Source: Streptomyces sp. DI166 (lineage in GTDB: Bacteria > Actinomycetota > Actinomycetes > Streptomycetales > Streptomycetaceae). Taken from it: 64,000 nucleotides of DNA. A program made the position numbers and the translations under genes. Positions 31,734 to 38,807 of this stretch are shown one piece after another (the first letter of the stretch is position 1; each line of letters starts with the position of its first letter). The notes under the pieces are model-generated. The model saw only the letters and a program-made list of their open reading frames with translations, had not been told where the DNA came from and searched no databases. The stretch lies in the NCBI RefSeq assembly GCF_900091315.1, contig NZ_FLSP01000012.1, positions 1 to 64,000 of the forward strand. The letters run 5' to 3'.

Positions 31734-32540
31734 GTGACGGACAAGCGAGTTGTCATCGTGACCGGTGGAGGTTCGGGGATCGGGGAGGCGACGGCTCGGC
31801 TGCTGAGTGAGGGCTGCCACCACGTGGTCGTCTCGGGGCGGCGGAGCGAGCCCCTGCGACGCCTCGAAGCCGAGATCGGGGTACTGGCCCATCCGTCCGA
31901 CGTGGGGGACCCCGAGGCGGCCGACGGTCTTGTCCGGGCAGCCCTGGCCGCCCATGGACGACTCGACGGGCTGGTGCTCAACGCGGGCATCGGGCGCGGC
32001 GGAGCCGTGGGCGACCTGTCGTTGGAGGACTGGGACGAGGTGATGCGTACCAACCTCACCGGACCGCTGATGCTTCTGCGCGCGGCGCTGCCGCACCTGC
32101 TGGAGTCGCGCGGGGCCGTGGTCGGCGTCGCTTCGGTGTCCGCGCTGCGCAACGGCACGAGCAACGCCCCGTACGCGACGTCCAAGGCGGCCCTGCTCCA
32201 GCTCTGCCGCTCCGTCGCCGTCGACTACGGGCGTCAGGGAGTGCGGGCCAACATCGTGTGCCCCGGCTGGGTACGCACCGAGATGGCCGACCGGCGCATG
32301 ACGCGTTTTGCGGCGGAAGCCGGCCTTCAGGGTGGTGTGGATGCCGCCTACGACGCGGCGACCGGGCTCCTGCCCATGGGTCGGCCGGGCGAAGCGCGTG
32401 AAGTCGCCGAGGCGATCGGCTGGTTGCTGTCCCCGGCGGCGTCGTACGTCAACGGCTCGGTCCTCACCGTCGACGGCGGCGCGACTGCCCTTGATCCGGG
32501 GACCCTCGGGTTTGATTTCCGGATCACTCGACGCGGCTAG
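31734..32540 (+). CDS. SDR-family NAD(P)-dependent oxidoreductase
   Basis: 268 aa from GTG 31734, preceded by GGAGGAGG. Classical short-chain dehydrogenase: cofactor loop TGGGSGIGE near residues 10-18, NAG in LNAGIGRGG, catalytic Ser in VASVSALRNG, and the Tyr-x3-Lys pair in PYATSK. It ends with NGSVLTVDGG, typical of the family. The substrate cannot be told. It stands alone at the edge of the element and is probably core chromosome. Confidence 0.9.
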   Translation: MTDKRVVIVTGGGSGIGEATARLLSEGCHHVVVSGRRSEPLRRLEAEIGVLAHPSDVGDPEAADGLVRAALAAHGRLDGLVLNAGIGRGGAVGDLSLEDWDEVMRTNLTGPLMLLRAALPHLLESRGAVVGVASVSALRNGTSNAPYATSKAALLQLCRSVAVDYGRQGVRANIVCPGWVRTEMADRRMTRFAAEAGLQGGVDAAYDAATGLLPMGRPGEAREVAEAIGWLLSPAASYVNGSVLTVDGGATALDPGTLGFDFRITRRG

Positions 32541-32574
32541 GGCCTGTTGCCCCAGGGCACGCGTAGACGTCGGT

Positions 32575-33738
32575 TCAGGGGCGTGGGGCCGGTGAGGGGC
32601 GGGCGTGGGCGGGGAGCGGGTCCGTCCTTGTGGGCCACATCCGGGCGATCCCCAGCAGTGTCGCCGGGCTGCCATGGACCACGCCGGGCAGCGGGCAGGG
32701 GTCGGCGGGCGGCTCGCCGGCCAGTTTGGCGCGCCGGGCCTGGTCCAGTACGCCGGCGAGTGCGGCCGACGCGAGCCGGTTCTCCGGCACGCCTGCCTGC
32801 CGGGCGTGCCGGTGTGCCTTCTCGTAGGCGTCCGGCCGGACCCATCGCTGCAGGTCCAGGAGTGCGTCGTAGGTCTCGATGGTCTGCCGGTGTGCCTGGA
32901 GCGCCAGCGGGGAACGCGGCCGCAGTACCTCCCGCAGCCTGGTGCGCTGCGGTCTGGCGAGGGCCACCTGGGGCACCGCCGTCATCAGATCGCGCCACAG
33001 CGGCCACAACAGCCAGGTCGTCCGCAGGGCGTTCGCCGACCGGACGAGGGCGGTCGCGGTGGGGACCAGCAGCGATGCCGCCCGGAGGAAACCGTGGACC
33101 CCGATGATCACCGACAGGTAGGGCAGCAGGCGCGGTGTGCTGCCGTAGAGGTGCCAGAGATAACCGAACCAGAAAACGGCGCCGAGGACGCTTCCCACCG
33201 CGAACAGCCGCAGCGACGCCACGAGATCACGGTCTTCGGTACGCGTGCTGTACCGCCAGCAGACCACGGACGCGACGGCGTCACCGACGAGGTGGGCGCC
33301 GATGAGGATAAGCCAGTAGGCGGATGCGGGGTCGGCAGGCCCTTGTACGGACGCCGTCCCCGCGCGCGGTTCGAGCTGCAGCATGTCCAGGACGAGCAGC
33401 GCGACCAGGACGGCAGGCAGCCCCACCGTCACGGACAGCCACAGGCGGCACGTCCGGGTGGGGTCGACCATGAAGAGCAGGACCACTCCGGCGCTGAGGA
33501 CACCGATCAGATTGCGGGCCAGGGAAATCGTATGGACTTCGGCGCCGGCGTCGGTGAGCCGTTCGACGACCCCGGGCTGAAAGAGGGTGATGGCGAGGGT
33601 CGCGGCCAGGACCGTGAGCCACAGTCCCCGCTGGTGGGGGTGGAGCAGCGCGGGCCGGGCCCGCCAGAGCAGGGCGAACCACAGGGTGAGGACGCTCCAG
33701 AGTCCGACCAGGGCCGCCAGTTCACGCACCGACATCAT
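32575..33738 (-). CDS. Polytopic membrane protein of the MAB_1171c (DUF6545) type
   Basis: 387 aa with about seven transmembrane helices in the first 235 residues (LVGLWSVLTLWFALLW, LWLTVLAATLAITLF, LPAVLVALLVLDML and others). A cytosolic C-terminal domain carries TWLLWPLWRDLMTAVPQVAL, the mark of this family. It overlaps the upstream HEIGH-peptidase gene by 17 bp. With the XRE gene further up it forms a triad seen repeatedly in Streptomyces. Its role is unknown; membrane sensing or a target of the peptidase is possible. Confidence 0.75.
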   Translation of the reverse strand: MMSVRELAALVGLWSVLTLWFALLWRARPALLHPHQRGLWLTVLAATLAITLFQPGVVERLTDAGAEVHTISLARNLIGVLSAGVVLLFMVDPTRTCRLWLSVTVGLPAVLVALLVLDMLQLEPRAGTASVQGPADPASAYWLILIGAHLVGDAVASVVCWRYSTRTEDRDLVASLRLFAVGSVLGAVFWFGYLWHLYGSTPRLLPYLSVIIGVHGFLRAASLLVPTATALVRSANALRTTWLLWPLWRDLMTAVPQVALARPQRTRLREVLRPRSPLALQAHRQTIETYDALLDLQRWVRPDAYEKAHRHARQAGVPENRLASAALAGVLDQARRAKLAGEPPADPCPLPGVVHGSPATLLGIARMWPTRTDPLPAHARPSPAPRP

Positions 33739-34264
33739 CGGCCGTCACTCCCAGGAACGCGCCGAGTCGGCCCAGCCGGCCGCCCGCCCCGCCGGTCGTC
33801 CCCGCGCTCTGAATCAGGCTGGCGATCATCTCGGCCTCCTGTTCCTCGGCGGTCGTGTAATTGGTCCGGGCCATCAGCCGCTTGACCAGATGCGGCTGCA
33901 GACCGTTGAGGAGCCCGGCGATCGGCTCGTCGCCCTCGGCCGTGACGCCACGGTGGTGGTCGCACAGCACGTGGCCGATCTCGTGGAGGATGATGTGCTC
34001 CCGGTGCAAGGGCGCGGTCCGGGCCTCGTAGAAGACGTAGTCCGCGTCGTCCGTACCCAGCCAGAGGCCGCAGGCACCGGCAATCGCCGCCTGCTCCGGC
34101 AGTTCTCTCAGAATGAGCGGGCGGCCTCTGAGTGCCTCCACCCGCTCGCAGACCGCGCCGAAGGACAGCGACCGACGCACTCCGAGATCGCGCAGAATCC
34201 CCGTACATCGCCGCTGTAACTCGGCATACTCGCCCGTTCGCCGCACGCGCTGTGTCACTCTCAC
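33722..34264 (-). CDS. ImmA/IrrE-like metallopeptidase-fold protein
   Basis: 180 aa from GTG 34264. Zinc-peptidase motif HEIGH at residues 94-98 (HIILHEIGHVLCDHH), followed by a helical region with AEEQEAEMIASLI that could supply the third metal ligand. ImmA/IrrE proteins cut or relieve XRE repressors in response to a signal. Here an XRE gene lies 31 bp upstream in the same operon and a membrane protein follows, giving a plausible signal-peptidase-repressor chain. Confidence 0.8.
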   Translation of the reverse strand: MRVTQRVRRTGEYAELQRRCTGILRDLGVRRSLSFGAVCERVEALRGRPLILRELPEQAAIAGACGLWLGTDDADYVFYEARTAPLHREHIILHEIGHVLCDHHRGVTAEGDEPIAGLLNGLQPHLVKRLMARTNYTTAEEQEAEMIASLIQSAGTTGGAGGRLGRLGAFLGVTADDVGA

Positions 34265-34295
34265 TGGTCGTTCCCGCTTGGCTCTCCGCGGTGTC

Positions 34296-34787
34296 CTATC
34301 GGCTCGAACGGTGGGGAGGTCGCCCCGGGTCGCGGCGGTTGTCGTCGCCGTCGCCCGTTCCGGGGGCGGCGGTCGACGGGGACATCGCGTTCACCACGGC
34401 GAGCAGGGCGTCCAGCCCCGCTTCCGACAGTCCGTCGGCGCGGAAGGCCAGGGTGCGGACCTTGCTGTTCCCCAGAGCCACGGCGAACTCCATCTGGCGT
34501 CTCACCCGCTCGGAGACCTCCTCGTCGGTGAAGTAGTCCGGGGTGACCCCGAAATACTCTGCCAGGACCCGAAGATGGTCGCGCGTCACATTCCGCTTCC
34601 GGCCCGTCGCCAGTTCCCAGAGATAAGTGGCCGAGAACGTACGCCCCGTGCTCTCGCGGATCTCCTCGACGATCTTGCTGTACGGAGGTCGGTTGCCGCG
34701 GTAGTACGCGTTGACGATGTCCTCAAGCCGTCGGGCCAGGGACGACGGACCCGTCGTGTCGCTGTCGGCGCTGCCGCTGCTCGTCAA
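34296..34787 (-). CDS. XRE-family HTH regulator of the HEIGH-peptidase operon
   Basis: 163 aa from TTG 34787, chosen because GGGAG lies 8 bp upstream; the frame stays open to 34886, giving 196 aa. HTH at about residues 12-85 (YSKIVEEIRESTGRTFSATYLWELATGRKRN, split here by its two helices, and HLRVLAEYFGVTPDYF). A C-terminal helical segment (RADGLSEAGLDALLAVV) may sense or dimerise. First gene of the operon and divergent from the GntR gene. It is a probable substrate of the ImmA-like protein by family precedent. Confidence 0.8.
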   Translation of the reverse strand: MTSSGSADSDTTGPSSLARRLEDIVNAYYRGNRPPYSKIVEEIRESTGRTFSATYLWELATGRKRNVTRDHLRVLAEYFGVTPDYFTDEEVSERVRRQMEFAVALGNSKVRTLAFRADGLSEAGLDALLAVVNAMSPSTAAPGTGDGDDNRRDPGRPPHRSSR

Positions 34788-35114
34788 GTCTCCAACTCCC
34801 GGGCGAGATAACGGTTCCTGCCCCCAGCGGACAGAGTGTGGCTTCAACTTAAGCTGCCGACCGCCGTCTTGAACACGTCCGGACAATGTATTCAGGCCAA
34901 AGGGACGGCATCAGCGAACGCCAGCGGATCAGTTGACACACTTTCATCCGCTCAGTACGGTCCCGATTGCTTGCGTAATCGCACGGTAGTCCGAACGTCG
35001 CGCCGGCTGACCTCCGGCGGACATGGCGGTGCGGTGACCTGCCGCCGATTCTTCGTGGTACATCCGACGCCGCACCGGTGTCGTGAAGGAAGAGCGCAAG
35101 GGGGAACAGCAGGA
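34788..35114. other. Divergent intergenic region between XRE and GntR genes
   Basis: 327 bp with no gene recognised. It is less GC-rich than its surroundings, as expected for a promoter region (TTAAGCTGCC, AATGTATTC, TTGACACAC stretches). TTGACA at 34933-34938 is a consensus -35 element, but no good -10 lies at 16-18 bp. The GntR ribosome-binding site is AGCAGGA just before 35115. Confidence 0.45.
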
Positions 35115-35609
35115 ATGACATCCGCACAGCAGCCGGGCGAATGCGACACCGACCCCGCCCGTGCAGACAGCGGTGCCGGACCGGCGCTCTACGCCCGGAT
35201 AAGGCGGAAGTTGAAGCAGGAAATACTGGCAGGCGTCTACGCCGAGGGAGAGTATCTGCCCTCGGCGGGCGAACTCGGAAAGAAGTACAACGCCAACAAG
35301 AATACGGTCCTGCGGGCGCTGCGTATGTTACGTGCCGAAGGGCTGATCGACTTCGGCCGGGGCCGCGGCACGGTCGTGATGCATTCCGCCGGAAAAGCGG
35401 ACCTCGCCGATATAGCGGAGCAACTCCGGCATGTCGTCAACCGAGCCGATGCCTCGGGGATCTCGCGAGCCGCCGTCGTGGCCGCCGTACAGCGGATTCC
35501 CCCGGCGCCCGCCACACGTACCCCGGTGGGCGGCGGACCCGGCACGCCGATTCGACGAAGAACTCTGGCCTACGGCTCGCACGGGCGGCGCGACGGCGGC
35601 GCCCTGTGA
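35115..35609 (+). CDS. Short GntR-family transcriptional regulator
   Basis: 164 aa from ATG 35115. The winged HTH occupies about residues 25-92 (LYARIRRKLKQEILAG, YLPSAGELGKKYNANKNTV, GLIDFGRGRGTVV). No UTRA or FCD effector domain follows, only a short helix (IAEQLRHVVNRADASG) and a basic, low-complexity tail, so it is a minimal YtrA/WhiH-like regulator. Codon 72 is TTA (35328-35330), predicting bldA dependence. It lies about 500 bp upstream of the lasso precursor on the same strand and is a candidate lasso-cluster regulator. Its 3' end runs into a 23-bp tandem repeat array that starts at the stop codon. Confidence 0.85.
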   Translation: MTSAQQPGECDTDPARADSGAGPALYARIRRKLKQEILAGVYAEGEYLPSAGELGKKYNANKNTVLRALRMLRAEGLIDFGRGRGTVVMHSAGKADLADIAEQLRHVVNRADASGISRAAVVAAVQRIPPAPATRTPVGGGPGTPIRRRTLAYGSHGRRDGGAL

Positions 35610-35834
35610 TGTGCGATCGAGGCTTCCCGTGATGTGCGACCGCGGCTTCCCTTGATGTGTGGCGGTGGCTCTCCGTGGTGCGTGACCGCGGCTCTCGGTG
35701 ATGCGTGACCGCGGCGCCCTGTGCGTGTGCGGCCGCAGCGCCCCGTGATGTACGACGGCGACGCCCCGTGCGTGCGCGACCGCGGCGCCCCGTGCGTGCG
35801 CGACGGCGGCACCCCGCGTGCGCGAGACCGCGCC
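35607..35834. repeat. 23-24-bp tandem repeat array starting at the GntR stop codon
   Basis: About ten degenerate units, each 23 or 24 bp. Most begin TGATG or TGCGTG and run through a GCGACCGCGGC-like middle to a CCCCG end: 35607-35629, 35630-35652, 35653-35675, 35676-35698, 35699-35721, 35722-35745, 35746-35768, 35769-35792, 35793-35816 and a partial. Unit 1 begins with the TGA that ends the GntR gene. There are no unique spacers, so this is not CRISPR. Apparent minus-strand ORFs here are products of the repetition. Confidence 0.85.
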
Positions 35835-36107
35835 AACTGCGGTGGCGATGAGGCTAATACGCAGAGTCAGGATGATGCCAGGGAAGCCATGGATTCCCGC
35901 CTCGTCCCCGATTCGTCCGCGCACGGTCGAAAGACCAGGCCGGCACGGGTTCCGAAGCCCGGTCGGCGCGGATTTTCCCGACGACCACGCAGCGTATCGG
36001 GAATGTTCTTTCATTGATCGCCGTCACCGTCTCCGCCTAGATTCACCGGTGAGCGGATGACCAATCGAGTCGCCGCTTCCACTCCTTAAGGAAAGGAGGT
36101 GACAAGT
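35835..36107. other. Leader region of the lasso peptide gene
   Basis: 273 bp between the repeat array and the lasso precursor, with lower GC near its end (TTCTTTCATTGATCG). It should hold the lasso cluster promoter, but no clear -35/-10 pair was identified. A very strong ribosome-binding site, AAAGGAGGTGA, lies 6 bp before ATG 36108. Confidence 0.5.
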
Positions 36108-36227
36108 ATGGGTCGGAAGATCTATGAGGCGCCGGCGATGTTCATTGCCGGTGATTTCCGATTGGACACCGGATTCCTGCGGCGCGGTCCGCATGAGCCC
36201 AGGGTCCGTCTGCCGCTTGGAGCCTAG
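36108..36227 (+). CDS. Lasso peptide precursor
   Basis: A 39-aa peptide, too short for ordinary gene calling. The leader has the YxxP motif (Y6-E-A-P9) recognised by the RRE protein B1. It ends at Asp-Thr-Gly, with Thr at the -2 position required by lasso leader peptidases. The predicted core is FLRRGPHEPRVRLPLGA: 17 residues, with Glu at position 8 for a Phe1-Glu8 macrolactam ring and a basic C-terminal tail with few bulky plugs. A cut one residue earlier would give Gly1-Glu9. The TG/core boundary mirrors citrulassin-type precursors. AAAGGAGGTGA precedes the ATG. Enzymes C, B1, B2 and D follow directly. Confidence 0.92.
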   Translation: MGRKIYEAPAMFIAGDFRLDTGFLRRGPHEPRVRLPLGA

Positions 36228-36242
36228 GGAATCTCTGGGAGA

Positions 36243-38048
36243 ATGATGTCGAGCCACGGCGAAAGCTGGTTTTTGGTACTGCCTGATTGCGAAGCCGGCC
36301 TCGCCGTGGCCTCGCATGTGGAAACACGACTGAAGCGCACGGCGGACAAACAGGTGCTCCATGCCTCCGGTCGCCCCTTCCTGATCGGCTCCTGGGGCCC
36401 CGCCTGCGTCACGACGACCCGGCACGGTCTGCGGATCGCGGTCATCGGGTGCACTTCCACCGATGAGCACGATGTCGCGCAACGCCTCGCCGAGCAGCGT
36501 GACATCGAGTCCGCCACCCGCGTCGCCCGCTCGCTGCGCGGCGAGTTCCATCTCGTCGTCGCGTCGGGCGGGCGGTTACGGGTCCGGGGCACCGCATCGG
36601 GGATGAGGCGGGTCTTCCACGGCGACGCCGAGGGCACGCCGGTGGCGAGCGACCGCGCGGACGTCGTCGCCCGGCTGCTCGACGCGCCCCTCGACGAGGA
36701 ACTCCTCGCCGTCCGCCTGCTGGACTCCGTCCCTCATCCGCTTGGCGACGTGCCGCTGTGGCGGGGCGTGCACGCCGTCCCCCCGGGCTTCCAACTGGAG
36801 ACGGGCCCGAACGGTGTCTCCCGCACACGGTGGTGGCGTCCCCCCGAGCCCCGCCTGGATCTGGAGGCGGGCGCGGCACTGCTGCGGACGGAACTCGACG
36901 CGGCGGTACGGGTGCGCACGCGGGCGGCGGCCACCGTCAGCTCCGACCTCTCCGGAGGACTCGACTCCACCGCCGTCTGCGCCCTCGCCGCCGCCGCGGG
37001 GGCCACCCCGGTCGCCCTCACCATGTCCAGCCGCGACCCGGGTGACGACGACCTCCACTGGGCGAAGCTGGCGGCGGCCGATCTCGACCACGCGGAGCAC
37101 GTCGTACTTCCCGTGGACCGTGTCCCGCTCTTCTACAGCGGCCTGCTGGAGGTCACCGGGCCGGTCGACGAACCGGCGCCGACCATCCTCGACCAGCCCC
37201 GGCAACTCGCCGGCCACGACGAGATGCTGGCTCGCGGCTCCGCGCTGCACCTCACCGGGATGGGCGGCGACCACGTTCTGTGGGGCCACCCGGCGCACGT
37301 ACTCGAACGGCTGACCACCGACCCGCTCGGTGCTCTGCGCCATCTCCGCGGCTACCGGGCGCACAACAGATGGTCGCTGCGGGACGCCCTGTCGGTGGTC
37401 GCCGACCGCAGGCCGTACGGGCAGTGGCTGGCCGACAGCGCCGACCGGCTCACTGCCGCGCGGGCCGCGCCGCACAGCGCGGACGTCCTCGCCTGGGACG
37501 TCCCGCCCCGGATGCCCGGCTGGGCGACACCGGACGCCGTGGCCGCGGTGCGCGACAGGATGCGGCAGGCGGCACAGTCGGCTGTTCCCCTGGGCAGGAC
37601 CCGCGCCCGGCACAACGAGCTGAACGTCCTGCGCCACGGAACGCGGGTGACGCGCGTCCTGCACCAGGTGGCCGAGCACGGCGGACTGCCCATGGCGAGC
37701 CCGTTCTTCGACGACCGCGTCATCGAGGCGTGCTGGTCGGTGCGGGCGGAGGAACGGTCGTCGCCCTGGCAGTACAAGCCACTGCTCAAAGCCGCGCTGC
37801 GCGGCGTCGTACCGGCCGCCGTACTCGAACGCGAGACCAAGGGAGAGGCGTCCACCGACGCGGCCAACGGACTGCGGGAGAACCGCGCCCGGATCGCCGA
37901 GCTGTGGCACGACTCCCGTCTCGCCCGGCTGGGGCTGGTCGACGCGGACCGGCTCGTCAGAACCACACTGCAGCCTTCCTCGCCGGAACTCCGGTACGCG
38001 GGCCTCGATTCGACGCTCGCCTGTGAGATCTGGCTGCGCACCACCTGA
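36243..38048 (+). CDS. Lasso macrolactam synthetase (asparagine synthetase-like, C protein)
   Basis: 601 aa. An N-terminal glutaminase-like domain without the usual Cys2 (starts MMSSHGESW) is followed by an asparagine-synthetase domain with the ATP-pyrophosphatase loop LSGGLDSTAV near residues 235-245. It adenylates the side chain of core Glu and joins it to the new N-terminal amine, closing the lasso ring. It starts 15 bp after the precursor stop. Codon 112 is TTA (36576-36578), so ring closure itself may be bldA-dependent. Confidence 0.93.
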   Translation: MMSSHGESWFLVLPDCEAGLAVASHVETRLKRTADKQVLHASGRPFLIGSWGPACVTTTRHGLRIAVIGCTSTDEHDVAQRLAEQRDIESATRVARSLRGEFHLVVASGGRLRVRGTASGMRRVFHGDAEGTPVASDRADVVARLLDAPLDEELLAVRLLDSVPHPLGDVPLWRGVHAVPPGFQLETGPNGVSRTRWWRPPEPRLDLEAGAALLRTELDAAVRVRTRAAATVSSDLSGGLDSTAVCALAAAAGATPVALTMSSRDPGDDDLHWAKLAAADLDHAEHVVLPVDRVPLFYSGLLEVTGPVDEPAPTILDQPRQLAGHDEMLARGSALHLTGMGGDHVLWGHPAHVLERLTTDPLGALRHLRGYRAHNRWSLRDALSVVADRRPYGQWLADSADRLTAARAAPHSADVLAWDVPPRMPGWATPDAVAAVRDRMRQAAQSAVPLGRTRARHNELNVLRHGTRVTRVLHQVAEHGGLPMASPFFDDRVIEACWSVRAEERSSPWQYKPLLKAALRGVVPAAVLERETKGEASTDAANGLRENRARIAELWHDSRLARLGLVDADRLVRTTLQPSSPELRYAGLDSTLACEIWLRTT

Positions 38049-38070
38049 GCGCCGTCCCAAGGAGGAACTC

Positions 38071-38352
38071 ATGCGGCTGAGAGCCGACGTGTCACTGGTG
38101 AAGACCGACTACGGAAAGATCCTGCTGGACGGGCGCAGCGGAAAGTACTGGGAGCTCAACCCCACGGGCAGCCTGGTGCTGGACGAACTGCTGTCGGGCA
38201 AAGACCTCGACGCGGTGATCGCCCGGCTCACCGCCGAGTTCGAGGTCGGACCGGAGCAAGCGCGGTCCGACGCCCAGGCACTCGTCGCGGCGCTGGTCGA
38301 GGAAGGGCTGGTCGAGGAAGGGCTGGTCGAGGAGGGGCTGGTCGACCGGTGA
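38071..38352 (+). CDS. Lasso B1 protein (PqqD-like RRE)
   Basis: 93 aa from ATG 38071, with GGAGG 7 bp upstream. A RiPP recognition element of PqqD type (LVKTDYGKILLDGRSGKYWE, GSLVLDELL) that binds the precursor leader and presents it to B2 and C. The C-terminus has VEEGL three times in a row, produced by a 15-bp unit at 38296-38340. That tail looks like a recent expansion. The stop overlaps the B2 start by 4 bp. Confidence 0.92.
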   Translation: MRLRADVSLVKTDYGKILLDGRSGKYWELNPTGSLVLDELLSGKDLDAVIARLTAEFEVGPEQARSDAQALVAALVEEGLVEEGLVEEGLVDR

Positions 38353-38807
38353 GCTTCCAGACCGTACTGCGCCCCCGGTCCGAGGTCCCCCGTCGCGCGC
38401 GGCTCGCCGCACGCCTGGCCGTGGCGGTCGCCAAGCCGCTCACCCATCTCCCGCCTCACCGCATCCGCCGGCTGCTGACCGCACTCGCCCGTGGCGCGCG
38501 GCCCGCCGGCTTCGACCGGGCGGCGGCCGCGCGGGACGCGGTGACCACCGTCAGCCTGGTGTGCGCCGGACGCGAGGGATGCCTTCAGCGGTCCATCGCG
38601 ACCGCGCTGCTGTGCCGCGCCCGGGGCAGCTGGCCGACCTGGTGCGTCGGGGTCCGTACGGCCCCGCCGTTCGCCGCGCACGCCTGGGTGGAGGCCGACG
38701 GACGCATGGTGGGCGAGGGCGTCCCCGAGGGCTATTTCCGGGTGCTGATCAGCGTGGCACCGCACAACACGAGGAGGGCAACCGATGGCCGGCACGGCCG
38801 GGGATGA
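38349..38807 (+). CDS. Lasso B2 protein (transglutaminase-like leader peptidase)
   Basis: 152 aa from the GTG overlapping the B1 stop. The cysteine-protease fold has Cys in REGCLQRSIATALLCRARG, His in AAHAWVEADG and a following Asp, the Cys-His-Asp triad of B2 proteins. It removes the leader after Thr(-2)-x(-1). The C-terminus overlaps the ABC transporter start by 23 bp. Confidence 0.92.
   Translation: MSFQTVLRPRSEVPRRARLAARLAVAVAKPLTHLPPHRIRRLLTALARGARPAGFDRAAAARDAVTTVSLVCAGREGCLQRSIATALLCRARGSWPTWCVGVRTAPPFAAHAWVEADGRMVGEGVPEGYFRVLISVAPHNTRRATDGRHGRG

Noticed and set aside
35607..35834. Possible CRISPR array
   Set aside because: Units are contiguous and degenerate with no spacers, and no cas genes are present. 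The same holds for the 16-bp array at 41223-41350.
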